In this document: positions 25,885-34,100 of the stretch, in pieces
How the letters are laid out: every line of letters begins with the position of its first letter
Position numbering within the stretch: the first letter of the stretch is position 1
Origin: Roseimicrobium gellanilyticum
GTDB taxonomy: Bacteria; Verrucomicrobiota; Verrucomicrobiia; Verrucomicrobiales; Verrucomicrobiaceae
DNA length: 64,000 nt
Direction of reading: 5' to 3'
Assembly (NCBI RefSeq): GCF_003315205.1
Contig: NZ_QNRR01000004.1
Coordinates: forward strand, 62,001 to 126,000
Notes under the pieces: model-generated
Seen by the model: the letters and a program-made list of their open reading frames with translations, nothing else
Database searches by the model: none
What the model was told of the DNA's origin: nothing
Position numbers and translations under genes: made by a program

Positions 25885-26301
25885 CTACAGCGAATCTTCC
25901 TCGCGCGACTGCGCCATGAGGACGGTGCGTTTCATCAGCCTCGTCCTGCGGAGATTTCGCGCGGCGCGAACGCGTCGTGTCTTCCGCTTGCGGGAGAGCC
26001 TTGCGAGCCTCCTGGTCATTTTCGTGATGGCGGAGTAGAGGTCCGCGTGAGTCGCCGATGCATGAAGGTCCCGCCCTGGTATGGCGAGGCGCAGGCTGGC
26101 GGAGAATTGCTTTCCTTCAGCCGTGCCATGATGCCTCCGCAGGACGACGTGAGCGGCCAGTGCATCATGAGCATACTGCGATAGCTTTCCGACATTCCCA
26201 TGCACGCAGCCAGCCAGAGCCGGTGTGAGGGTAAGGTGGTGGGGCGTAATGTGGATGGGGACTGTGGTGGTGTTCGTCTTCATGATGGTAAAACGGTTCA
26301 T
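25885..26301 (-). CDS. hpf: Ribosome hibernation promoting factor (HPF/RaiA family, short form)
   Basis: The product is 138 residues from the ATG at 26301, or 132 from the ATG at 26283. It follows the HPF pattern: VPIHITPHHLTLTPALAGCV, then a beta strand pair and ATHADLYSAITKMTRRLARL, ending in a very basic tail (RKRKTRRVRAARNLRRTR). Short HPF proteins bind the decoding channel of the 30S subunit and help form inactive 70S dimers under stress. The long C-terminal dimerisation domain is absent. It is divergent from nhaR and upstream of nhaA-usp, in agreement with a shared stress response. Confidence 0.85.
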   Translation of the reverse strand: MNRFTIMKTNTTTVPIHITPHHLTLTPALAGCVHGNVGKLSQYAHDALAAHVVLRRHHGTAEGKQFSASLRLAIPGRDLHASATHADLYSAITKMTRRLARLSRKRKTRRVRAARNLRRTRLMKRTVLMAQSREEDSL

Positions 26302-26404
26302 CCCATTGAGCAGTGGGCTCGTGCAGGGGCATCCATGGTAAACAGGACAACTTCACTGCAGCTTCACGCGACCACGGTACCAGTTGGCCAATGTTCCACA
26401 ATGA

Positions 26405-26420
26405 TTGCATTTTGATGCAA
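26405..26420. promoter_or_regulatory. LysR-type inverted repeat upstream of nhaR
   Basis: The perfect inverted repeat ttgcat-tttg-atgcaa fits the T-N11-A box bound by LysR-family regulators. It is centred about 40 bases before the nhaR ATG, between the divergent nhaR and hpf genes, as expected for an autoregulated LysR gene. Binding is inferred. Confidence 0.55.
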
Positions 26421-26421
26421 C

Positions 26422-26440
26422 CGATAAGATAAAGTTATCG
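26422..26440. promoter_or_regulatory. Second inverted repeat upstream of nhaR
   Basis: Arms cgataa (26422-26427) and ttatcg (26435-26440) are perfectly complementary with a 7-base spacer. It lies immediately beside the LysR-type box and 11 bases before the nhaR start, where binding would block transcription or translation of nhaR. It may be a second NhaR contact or another regulator's site. Confidence 0.45.
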
Positions 26441-26451
26441 TTCAAGATCTC

Positions 26452-27372
26452 ATGGAACAGCTCAACTTCCACCACCTCCGCTATTTCTGGATGGTTGCCC
26501 GGAAAGGCAGTGTCCGCAGGGCGGCCGAGGAGCTGCATGTGTCGCAGCCCGCCATCAGCGCACAACTCCGCAGTCTTGAGGAGTCCTTGGGGGAAAAGCT
26601 GTTTCAACGAAAAGGTCGTGGCATTGCACTGACGGAGGCGGGGCAGATGGCCATGGCCTACGCGGACGATATCTTCTCCGCGGGGCGCGAACTGGTGAAC
26701 TCCCTCAAGCACCTTCCCGGTAATCGAAAGGCCCTGAGGCTCAATGTCGGCATGACGGACGCGCTCTCCAAGCAGATCGCGTTTGAGATCCTGAAACCCG
26801 CATTTCAGTTCGCTGTACCCACGCATGTCGTCTGCCGCCAGGCCGAGCTGGCACCGCTCATCCATCAACTCCACGCCCACCGGCTCGACATTGTGTTGTC
26901 CGACGAACCTGCCTCCAGCGGCCTCAAGTCAAAGGTGTACAATCATCGCCTGGGACGCTCCGGCGTGACTTTCTGCGCAGCTCCGAGCCTTGTGCCCAAG
27001 CTCCGGCGGAATTTCCCGCGCTCCCTTCACAACGCACCTGCACTGCTCCCGAGCGAGAACATGGGCGGTCGCATCGCGCTTGATACATGGTTTGATTCCC
27101 AATCCATTCGACCGAAAGTCGTGGCCGAGTTTGAAAGCGCCACCCTCATGATGGTTGCGGCAGCTCAGGGCGAGTTGGGATTCACGGCCATTCCCACGGC
27201 AGTGAGCACCACGGCTCTCAAACAGTACGGATTGAAAGTGATTGCCCGGGTGGAGGAATGCGGCAGCGACTACTTCGCCATCACCACCGAGCGGCGCGTG
27301 AGGCATCCAGTGGCAGCGGCCATCACGGGAAAGAGCCATGCCAAGCTCTTCCCGATGGTGAATGACGCCTGA
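26452..27372 (+). CDS. nhaR: NhaR-type LysR family transcriptional regulator
   Basis: The product is 306 residues. It opens with the LysR winged helix-turn-helix in its NhaR version: LNFHHLRYFWMVARKGSVRR followed by AAEELHVSQPAISAQLRSLE. The C-terminal part (about 90-300) is the periplasmic-binding-like effector domain. In Escherichia coli NhaR is a Na+-responsive activator of nhaA; here it is divergent from hpf-nhaA-usp and separated from hpf by 150 bases with two inverted repeats. This context strongly supports control of the adjacent antiporter. Confidence 0.9.
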   Translation: MEQLNFHHLRYFWMVARKGSVRRAAEELHVSQPAISAQLRSLEESLGEKLFQRKGRGIALTEAGQMAMAYADDIFSAGRELVNSLKHLPGNRKALRLNVGMTDALSKQIAFEILKPAFQFAVPTHVVCRQAELAPLIHQLHAHRLDIVLSDEPASSGLKSKVYNHRLGRSGVTFCAAPSLVPKLRRNFPRSLHNAPALLPSENMGGRIALDTWFDSQSIRPKVVAEFESATLMMVAAAQGELGFTAIPTAVSTTALKQYGLKVIARVEECGSDYFAITTERRVRHPVAAAITGKSHAKLFPMVNDA

Positions 27373-27405
27373 TGGCGCAGAGCCGTGGGTGCCATCCAAA
27401 CGAGC

Positions 27406-29310
27406 TCACGGCTTCGCAGTGATCCCGAGGTCCGCATTCAGCTTCTCCTTCAGGCGCGGTACATACTCCTTGAGACGCTGCTCGGTACCTGGAGCGCCAT
27501 CAGGGAGGGCGGCGATTTTGTCCGCGTAGGGTTTCAGCTTCTCCACGTGATTTCCCAGCGCGCTGAGTGCTTCCATCGCGGTGGCGTTGCCCGCTCTTCT
27601 GGCATCTGCATAGGCAATCAGGACCTCCATCGCTACTGCAGCGTAGGGACCGTTGCCATCATGAGTGGCGAGGGCGTTGGCTGCGGCAATGCGAACACTG
27701 ACGCTGCTGTCAGCAAAGGCTTTTCGCAAGGCCTTGTGTCCCATCCCCACTGCTGCGGCCCCCCTTATGTGGAGCCCGAGCGCCGCCCAGTAGCGCACCA
27801 CGGCATTGTTGTGGGACAGACCCGCGATGAAAGGTGCTGCATCCTTGCCAGAGCCTGAGGTGTCACTGGCGGCACGCGCCATGGCTAAGACCTGATCAAA
27901 GGGATACACGTCCTCCGAGACGAAGGCATCTCTGGGTGAGCGATCGCCGCTGACTTTCAGTCGCTCCGCCTCAGGGATGAACCCGAGGTCACGCGTGTCC
28001 TTCAGGTGCTTTTCATTCGCGGCGCGAAGCTTGTCGAGCGTGGCCACATGAGCAGGATCACCAGCGAGGTTCTTCACTTCATGGGGATCACTCTGCAGAT
28101 CGTAGAGCTCTTCTGATGGTTTGGTTGCTTTCCAGAACATGGCCTGCTCTGGCGTGGCGCGGCCTTCATCATAGGCTTTCTTCCACACTTGGGCGGTGGG
28201 CATCTGCATCATGTAGTTGATGTGCTGGCCGTAGGGCAGGTGAGGCATGTACTGGCGAATGTATACGTAGCGGCCATCCGTCACGCTGCGCACCAGGTCC
28301 TGCCGCTCATCCATTCTCCCGCGGAATCCATACAGGAACTCCGGCGCGGGCTTCGCATGACTGCCACAAAAGGCGCGACCTTGCAGATAGTCGGGCGCAG
28401 GCTGTCCGATGATGCTCAGCAGGGTGGGGGAGAGATCCACAAAGCTGATGAGTTCCTCTGACTTCGCGCCGGCAGCATAGCCCTTTGGCGCGAGGTGTTC
28501 CCACTTCTTCGGGAAATGGACGATGAAGGGGACACGCAAGCCGCTGTTGTAGGGCCAGCGTTTGTGGCGTGGCATGCCCGCGCCGTGGTCCCCGTAAAAG
28601 AAGACAATGGTGTCCTCCGCGAGGCCGGCGTCTTCCATTTCTTTGAGCTTCGCGGCGAAGAGGCCATCCATTTCCGTGATGTTGTCCGCGTATTGTGCCC
28701 AGTCGTGGTGCGACTCCGGTGTATCAGGGTGGTAAGGCGGCACATTCGCCTTCGCCGGATCATGCACCAGCTTGTGCCCAGGCTGGCGAATCTGGCTCTC
28801 ATGCGTGTTGGTGAAGTTGAAGATGGCAAAGAAGGGCTGGCCATCCTTGCGATTCTTCCAGTGAGCATTCTTCCCGCTGGCATCCCAGACGGCATCCTTG
28901 TCTTCGGGAGTCTTGGTTTTTTGCAGGTTGTAGTCTTCCTTCGCGTTGTTCGTGCAGTAGTAGCCCGCTTCGCGCAACATCTGGGGATACATCTTCACTC
29001 CCTCGGGAAGCGGCACACTGCTGCGCATGTGCTCGCTGCCGGTGGACGGGGGGTACATGCCACTGATGATGGCCGTGCGTGCCGGTGCACAGACGGGTGC
29101 ATTCGACCAGGCGTTGAGGAAAAGCTGGGATCGTTTTGCGAAGGCGTCGAGGTTCGGCGTCACCGCATACGTGTCTCCGTAGCAGCCGAGGTTTGGCCCG
29201 ATGTCCTCCGTGGTGAGCCACAGGATGTTCGGCCGGTCTGCGGCATGCAGGCGTGAGGTGCCACAGAGCGAAAGCAGGACTGCCAGGAAGAGAAGCGTGC
29301 GCGTGATCAT
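27406..29310 (-). CDS. Secreted type I sulfatase with C-terminal HEAT-like repeats
   Basis: The product is 634 residues from the ATG at 29310 (ATG at 29331 also possible), with a signal peptide (MITRTLLFLAVLLSLCG ... LHA-AD). The sulfatase core begins PNILWLTTEDIGPNLGCYGD with metal-binding Asp. The formylglycine site is CAPAR, a C-x-P-x-R motif, so it needs maturation by a formylglycine-generating enzyme not encoded here. FFYGDHGAGMPRHKRW supplies further metal and substrate residues. After about residue 485 a helical-repeat segment resembling HEAT repeats (NAVVRYWAALGLHIRG; SVSVRIAAANALATHDG) follows. It probably desulfates an algal or host polysaccharide outside the cytoplasm; specificity is unknown. 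Confidence 0.93.
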   Translation of the reverse strand: MITRTLLFLAVLLSLCGTSRLHAADRPNILWLTTEDIGPNLGCYGDTYAVTPNLDAFAKRSQLFLNAWSNAPVCAPARTAIISGMYPPSTGSEHMRSSVPLPEGVKMYPQMLREAGYYCTNNAKEDYNLQKTKTPEDKDAVWDASGKNAHWKNRKDGQPFFAIFNFTNTHESQIRQPGHKLVHDPAKANVPPYHPDTPESHHDWAQYADNITEMDGLFAAKLKEMEDAGLAEDTIVFFYGDHGAGMPRHKRWPYNSGLRVPFIVHFPKKWEHLAPKGYAAGAKSEELISFVDLSPTLLSIIGQPAPDYLQGRAFCGSHAKPAPEFLYGFRGRMDERQDLVRSVTDGRYVYIRQYMPHLPYGQHINYMMQMPTAQVWKKAYDEGRATPEQAMFWKATKPSEELYDLQSDPHEVKNLAGDPAHVATLDKLRAANEKHLKDTRDLGFIPEAERLKVSGDRSPRDAFVSEDVYPFDQVLAMARAASDTSGSGKDAAPFIAGLSHNNAVVRYWAALGLHIRGAAAVGMGHKALRKAFADSSVSVRIAAANALATHDGNGPYAAVAMEVLIAYADARRAGNATAMEALSALGNHVEKLKPYADKIAALPDGAPGTEQRLKEYVPRLKEKLNADLGITAKP

Positions 29311-29420
29311 GAGAGGAGGTGCGTGCGGCATAAACGCGGGAGGAGGCGCGGGCTTTCGGGAAGTTGTTCCCGTTTACTGTCCGTGTTCACTGCCTCTTGT
29401 ACCCGAGGAGAGCGAAACAT

Positions 29421-29655
29421 ACACGACTGATCCTGGCGCTGTGACGCGAAGCGTCCTTGGACTGCGGCAGCCTGCTGCCGCTTTGAAGAGTCCACAGCCT
29501 GCTGTGGCGATGGTGATACTCGCTCGTAGTGCGATGTGTCTGGAAAAGCTTGGCGACTTCGTCGCGGTGGAACGCGCAGCAGGCTGCACTTCAGGAAAGC
29601 GGCAGCAGGCTGCCGCAGTCCAAGGACGCTTCGCGTCACAGTATCCAGATCGTTT
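29421..29655. repeat. Palindromic repeat family R1, copy 1
   Basis: A 235-base element ends in 46-base inverted arms (29439-29484 and 29596-29641) that are identical when one is reverse-complemented. Each arm and the centre contain small hairpins with a cagCCTGctg-type core. The same element recurs at about 36928-37165, 44945-45190 and 57759-58010. No transposase is encoded, so it resembles a MITE or a composite REP element. It lies just upstream of the sulfatase gene and fills most of the 360-base gap to the MBL gene. Confidence 0.9.
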
Positions 29656-29671
29656 ACCTGACGTTCACGTC

Positions 29672-30520
29672 CTACCTTCCCCCCACCGTCAGCCGGCTGC
29701 CACACCGCATGAGGTGGTGCGCCTGGCCGAGACGGGTGCAGGTGGCCACGAATTCCTCCGTGGTGTCCGTGTTGAACTTGAACATCTCGTAGTGGCACGG
29801 GACCACCAGTCCGGCGTCGCAGGCCTTGGCGAGGGCGGCGGCTTCGGTGCCATTCAGATTGCCTGCCACGCGGCGCTCAGGCTTGTCGCCGTTGATGGGC
29901 AGGAGCATCAGGTCGCAGCGGGCATGGCGCAGTGGCTCGATGAGGCCGTCATGCCACTTCGTATCGCCGCTATGATAAATGGTGATGCCGTTGCGCCGGA
30001 TGATGAAGCCAAGGTAGTGGCAGCGCCCCTGCGAGTCGCGGTCCACCTGGTTGTGCGCCGCGGCCACGCCGGTGAATTCCCAGCCGTTTACCGTGAGAGA
30101 TTGGCCGTCATTCAGCCCGAGATACTCGATGCCGGAATCCGGCAACCGCTTGCGAGCCTGCGGCAGGTTGGCCTCCGGCAGCACGAGCTTGATGCCGCCG
30201 CTCGCCTTTGCCAAGGGGCGCAGGGTTTCTTCATCGAAATGATCCGTGTGCTGGTGGCTGCTGGTGACCACGCCCACCATGTCCAGCTTCTCCGGGGAGA
30301 TGCACAGGTCCGTCATGCGGACGTGAGGCTTGTCCGACTTCGCGTATTTCTTCGTGAGCGAGTCGGAGAGGTAGGGATCCAGCAGGAGGAATTCACCCGC
30401 GCACTTCAACAGGAACCCACTCTGCCCCAGCCACCAGAGATGCAGGCGGTCGCCCCCATTGGAGGCGTTGTGGATGTCGGCGAGCAGGGCGCCGTTCTGC
30501 AGCACGGGTTTGATCAGCAT
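29672..30520 (-). CDS. MBL-fold metal-dependent hydrolase (UlaG-like)
   Basis: The product is 282 residues from the ATG at 30520; the longer frame starts with a TTG at 30562. The metallo-beta-lactamase fold is identified by HLWWLGQSGFLLK at the start, the metal motif SSHQHTDHFD (HxHxDH), a later His in GVAAAH, and HSGDT with the bridging Asp, ending with CHYEMFKF. This pattern is that of UlaG, the L-ascorbate-6-phosphate lactonase branch, but many related hydrolases share it. No sugar-PTS gene lies nearby, so the lactonase role is not supported by context. Confidence 0.88.
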   Translation of the reverse strand: MLIKPVLQNGALLADIHNASNGGDRLHLWWLGQSGFLLKCAGEFLLLDPYLSDSLTKKYAKSDKPHVRMTDLCISPEKLDMVGVVTSSHQHTDHFDEETLRPLAKASGGIKLVLPEANLPQARKRLPDSGIEYLGLNDGQSLTVNGWEFTGVAAAHNQVDRDSQGRCHYLGFIIRRNGITIYHSGDTKWHDGLIEPLRHARCDLMLLPINGDKPERRVAGNLNGTEAAALAKACDAGLVVPCHYEMFKFNTDTTEEFVATCTRLGQAHHLMRCGSRLTVGGR

Positions 30521-30629
30521 GCGGGGGAAAGGGAAGTTCCGCTCTGGCGGGATTCCATTCAAGGGGAAAAGACCCGGCTGTGTAAATGGAAAAGCGGAAA
30601 CGAATTGGGCAGACGAGGGGGAGAAGCGG

Positions 30630-31079
30630 TCACTTCTTCTTTTTTGTCCTCTTCATGCTGTTTTTGTAAGCCTTGTAAGCCGCATCGAACATGGCGTCAT
30701 CAACGTACCGCACTTCGGTCTCAGCGTCGTCGGCTGCATGAGGATCGGTGCCAGGCTTCCAGTCCTCGGCTCCCAGTTGCTTGCGAATATGCTCCATGCG
30801 TTTTGCGAGGCTGAGTGGCTTTTTCAAAGATGGCGTCACCAATTTTTCGCCAGCTGGTGTCAATGAGCATCCATCTTCGTGAACCCTGATGATGCCTGCT
30901 CTCTGCAACCGGCTAAAGCCGCCATTCACTTCAGAGGGTGTGAAGATGGCGTGGTTGATGCCGTCTCCCACACCAATGATGGTCTCAAGAGAAACGGCGC
31001 TGCCTCTCGGACCCGCAAGACAAATGGAGGTGAGCAACCAGACATCGCTCCAGAGAAAAGTTGATGGGGAACTCATCAT
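30630..31079 (-). CDS. Hypothetical protein, possibly winged-helix
   Basis: The product is 149 residues from the ATG at 31079 (M-M start). Residues about 8-75 look like a winged helix: two helices, TPSEVNGGFSRLQRAGIIRV as the recognition helix and wing, then LTPAGEKLV, which matches the end of many MarR/PadR-like wings. A lysine-rich tail (RTKKKK) ends the protein. No effector domain is recognised. It is followed on the same strand by the MBL hydrolase gene 109 bases later. Repeat R2 copy A lies directly upstream. Confidence 0.55.
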   Translation of the reverse strand: MMSSPSTFLWSDVWLLTSICLAGPRGSAVSLETIIGVGDGINHAIFTPSEVNGGFSRLQRAGIIRVHEDGCSLTPAGEKLVTPSLKKPLSLAKRMEHIRKQLGAEDWKPGTDPHAADDAETEVRYVDDAMFDAAYKAYKNSMKRTKKKK

Positions 31080-31170
31080 GCTGATATGCAGGTGACGCTG
31101 CAAAGTGAAAATGGACGGCTTGGAAGAGGGGATGTTTACTGGAAAATTTTTATCCAATCTGTAGCCGCAT

Positions 31171-31424
31171 TTACGCCGAAGGCGTTAAACACTGCTAGCC
31201 CAAGGTCAGCTTGCGAAGCAAGCGCCACCTTGGGTTGGCCCGAAAGAGCATTTGAACCCAGAATGGGTTCCACAGAGAAGCAACTGATCAGGGTTACCTC
31301 CTCCACGATGCGACTCCTTTGTAGAACGCTTTCAGCGTTCAGCATCTTGATCTCATAGACCCAAGGTGGCGCTTGCTTCGCAAGCTGACCTTGGGCTGGA
31401 CAATGTACAACGCCTTCGGCGTAG
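31171..31424. repeat. Palindromic repeat family R2, copy A
   Basis: About 254 bases with imperfect inverted ends: ttacgccgaaggcgtt at 31171 and its complement at the right end, each followed inward by a caaggt/accttg tract. Inside are several hairpins whose loops are GAA or TTC: acgcc-GAA-ggcgt, gcttgc-GAA-gcaagc, gaaccca-GAA-tgggttc and gaacgct-TTC-agcgttc. It fills the gap between the winged-helix-like gene and the gene at 31453-31956. A second copy is at 35951-36216. Confidence 0.85.
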
Positions 31425-31452
31425 AAACAGCTGCGTCAACACTTAAGGTGCT

Positions 31453-31956
31453 CTAGTAGGCTCCCCCTTTCACCGAACCAGAAGCATCTGGTACGATGGC
31501 CGAAGTAACGTCATTGTTGTCATACAGCCAGTCCGGCCAGAGACCGACCGCCACGAGAGCATCGCGTGAGTATTCAAGGCTCACTTTCAACTCCTCATGC
31601 GATTCACCCGAATCGAAGTGAAACCACGACTGTGAACCGGCGGTGCGTCGCGCCAACTCCACCACGAGATATTCAGGACCGTCCGGAATATCTGCGAGGC
31701 ACTGCGAAATGAAGTCATCGGTTACGACACCCCGCAGTGGGAGTTGTGGCAACCGAAAGGCGATGACACTGGTGAGTGGAGGTAACTTTTCAATCCTGGA
31801 AGCCAGTTCTCGGAACGACGAGAAGAACTCAAATGATTTTGCTCCTCCGCTATATGCGTAGCGAATGAGCACCAGAATTTCTCCGGCGCTCCGAACCCAA
31901 CTTTCGAGCCTGGCAAGAAAAGCAGGGTCCGATGTCGCAGTGTTTTGAACGCTCAC
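31453..31956 (-). CDS. Hypothetical protein of unknown function
   Basis: The product is 167 residues, soluble, without signal peptide. Its last third (SGESHEELKVSLEYSRDALVA ... WPDWLYDNNDVTSAIVPD) reads like a conserved small-protein family seen in myxobacteria and PVC genomes, but I cannot name it. The N-terminal half is alpha/beta. It is isolated, with an R2 repeat downstream and the MetE-like gene ending 50 bases upstream of its start on the same strand. Confidence 0.6.
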   Translation of the reverse strand: MSVQNTATSDPAFLARLESWVRSAGEILVLIRYAYSGGAKSFEFFSSFRELASRIEKLPPLTSVIAFRLPQLPLRGVVTDDFISQCLADIPDGPEYLVVELARRTAGSQSWFHFDSGESHEELKVSLEYSRDALVAVGLWPDWLYDNNDVTSAIVPDASGSVKGGAY

Positions 31957-32005
31957 AGGGACAGCTTGGCAGCTTTGAGCTTGGTTGGCGAAACAAAAGC
32001 GAGCT

Positions 32006-33034
32006 TCACAGCTCCTTCCTTACCATCTCCACCCCCGCCACCATGTTCGCGAGTTTCTTCTTCGCGGCCCATCTCGCCGTCTGGCTGAGGCCGCAGTCGG
32101 GGGCGAAGACGAGGCGATCGGCGGGTGCGAATTTCAAGGAAGCGCGCACGGCATCGGCGATCTGCTCGGGTGTTTCGACGTGGTAGCTCTTCACGTCGAT
32201 CACGCCCACGGCCACGTCGTATTTTTCCGCCATGGGCTTGATGACATCCAGCTCGGCGTACTCGCGGTTCGCCATCTCCACGTGGACCTCATCGGCGTGC
32301 AGGTCGAGGAAGGCGGGGAAGAGCGGGGCGTACTTGCGCCAGCCGACGGGATGACCCTTGAAGTTGCCGAAGCACAGGTGCGTGCAGATGCGGGATTTGC
32401 CGCGCGCGGGCTCCACGGTGTGGTTGAAGATGCTGACAAAGCGGCGTGTATCCTCCTTGTAGCCGTAGCAGCTCATGCTGGGTTCATCCACGCAGATCTC
32501 CTTGCAACCGGCTCGCACGAGGTCTTCGATTTCCTTTCTCACCAGGGGCAGCAATGCCTGGGTGATGGCGAAGCGATCCTTGTACTCCTCATTGGGGGCG
32601 AGGCGTCCTGAGAGCGTGTATGGCCCGGGAACGGAAACCTTGAGAGGCACGCCCTTGGGCGCGAGGCGCTGCAGGCGCTCAAACTCCTCTACCGCGCCGA
32701 GTCCACGCGGCGCTGCGAGCGTGCCCACGATGGCATGCTTCCCACGTTGATCATGCGCGGGTGGGCCGAAGCGGCGGGGGCTGGCAGGTTCGAGCGCGAT
32801 GCCCTCGATGAAGCCGTAGAACGAGAGATTAAAATCAAAGCGTGTCTGCTCGCCATCCGTGATGACATCGAGCCCGGCATCGAGTTGATCGCCGATGGCC
32901 ACGCGTGCTGCGTCATCCTGCATTTCCTTGATGTCCTCTGAGCCGAACTTGTCGAGGTGCTGTGAGGAAAACTCCAGCCAGCCGGGGAAGGGATAGCTGC
33001 CGATGACGGAGGTGCGGAGTGGCTTGTCTTTCAT
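32006..33034 (-). CDS. Cobalamin-independent methionine synthase-like protein (MetE C-terminal domain)
   Basis: The product is 342 residues from the ATG at 33034; upstream frame is non-coding. It consists of one UROD/MetE TIM barrel: TSVIGSYPFPGW at the start, VPGPYTLSGR, EICVDEPSMSCYGY, THLCFGNFKGHPVG and APDCGLSQT at the end. The Zn ligands expected for MetE (His-x-Cys, Glu and a late Cys) are present in HLC, DEVHVE and DCGL. It lacks the N-terminal half of full-length MetE, like archaeal MetE-type enzymes and short bacterial paralogues, which may use other methyl donors. It follows the SIS-domain gene 89 bases downstream and may share its transcript. Confidence 0.9.
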   Translation of the reverse strand: MKDKPLRTSVIGSYPFPGWLEFSSQHLDKFGSEDIKEMQDDAARVAIGDQLDAGLDVITDGEQTRFDFNLSFYGFIEGIALEPASPRRFGPPAHDQRGKHAIVGTLAAPRGLGAVEEFERLQRLAPKGVPLKVSVPGPYTLSGRLAPNEEYKDRFAITQALLPLVRKEIEDLVRAGCKEICVDEPSMSCYGYKEDTRRFVSIFNHTVEPARGKSRICTHLCFGNFKGHPVGWRKYAPLFPAFLDLHADEVHVEMANREYAELDVIKPMAEKYDVAVGVIDVKSYHVETPEQIADAVRASLKFAPADRLVFAPDCGLSQTARWAAKKKLANMVAGVEMVRKEL

Positions 33035-33123
33035 CGTGAGGAGGGGTGAGGGGGCGGAATGATGGAGTACTGGAATACTGGAGTGGTGGAGGACTGAGAG
33101 AGTCCAAGGACTCGTGGGGTGGG

Positions 33124-33912
33124 TTAGACCCCAAGGCCAGCGTAGTAGCGGCTGATGCGGCGGGCGTGTTCGTCGTAGGCGGCCTCGAAGAGTGCAGTGG
33201 CTTTTTCTGCACCGCAGACGGCTCCGGCGGTCAGGACCTTGGGAGGGTGTCCGGCTTTGGTGAGACGGTCGGCGACTTCGGCCTTGATGGCATTGATGAT
33301 GAGGCAACCTCCCACCGTGGAACCGGGAGCCACGGGCGTTTCGAGGTTGTCGATTTTTACCATGGCGTCTCCAATGGGCGCACCGGTGTCGAGCACGAGG
33401 TCAGCGAAGTCCTGGAGCTTCTTGCCATCACGATGGCGGCTGGTGCTGGCATCGCTGTGCTCCTGGCTGATGAGCGCGACTACGCGGACGCCGCGCTTTT
33501 GGAACTCCTCCGCGATTTCCACGGGCACCACATTGCAGCCGCTGCTGGAGATGACGAGGGCGCAGTCCCCTTCCTGCAGGGCGAAATTTCTCAAGATGCG
33601 CGCCGCGAAGCCGCTGACGTTCTCCAGGAACATGGCTTGCCTCTGGCCGTTCGCGCCGACCACGAGATTGTGGAAGGTGAGGGAGAGTTCCACGATGGGG
33701 TTGAAGCCCGGGAAGGACCCGTAGCGGGGCCACATCTCCTCCACCATGATGCGGCTGTGCCCGCTGGCGAAGACGTGCACCATCTGCCCCTTCAGGATGG
33801 TCTCCGCGAACCAGTCCGCCGCCTGCTGAATCTGGGATTCCTGCGCGCGGGCGCGGGTGAGAAGGCGTTCGGAAGCTTCGAGAAAGCGGAGGGCGGGGGA
33901 GGAGGCGGGCAT
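33124..33912 (-). CDS. SIS-domain protein (UPF0309-like)
   Basis: The product is 262 residues. The SIS (sugar isomerase) fold is shown by VHVFASGHSRIMVEEMWPR, the SLTFHNL segment, GDCALVISSSGCNVVPVEIA with the SSSG phosphosugar loop, and GVRVVALISQ. It matches the UPF0309 group, single-SIS proteins thought to bind or isomerise phosphosugars. GAPIGDAMVKID and GSTVGGCLIINAI are also typical of the group. It lies upstream of the MetE-like gene in the same direction. Substrate unknown. Confidence 0.88.
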   Translation of the reverse strand: MPASSPALRFLEASERLLTRARAQESQIQQAADWFAETILKGQMVHVFASGHSRIMVEEMWPRYGSFPGFNPIVELSLTFHNLVVGANGQRQAMFLENVSGFAARILRNFALQEGDCALVISSSGCNVVPVEIAEEFQKRGVRVVALISQEHSDASTSRHRDGKKLQDFADLVLDTGAPIGDAMVKIDNLETPVAPGSTVGGCLIINAIKAEVADRLTKAGHPPKVLTAGAVCGAEKATALFEAAYDEHARRISRYYAGLGV

Positions 33913-34100
33913 GGGTGAACTGATGTCACCAAAGCCGATAAGAAAATCAATGTCGAATGTGCACTGGCGTAGAGCGAGAACTCCCCGGGTGAATGGCGGG
34001 ATTGTACATGGGGGAGGGGGGCGTTCGCGAGGAAGGACCGGTGGGTTCCCAAGTCAGCCGAGGTCAGGGACCACTCTCTGTAGTCGCCGCTTCCTCAAAA

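Noticed and set aside
29672-30520. Naming the MBL hydrolase ulaG
   Set aside because: The fold fits, but no ascorbate utilisation or PTS genes are nearby and many relatives have other activities.
29201-30814. Long plus-strand frame (537 codons) over the MBL gene and repeat R1
   Set aside because: It passes through the R1 repeat and is antisense to two good genes on the minus strand; no domain or ribosome-binding site.
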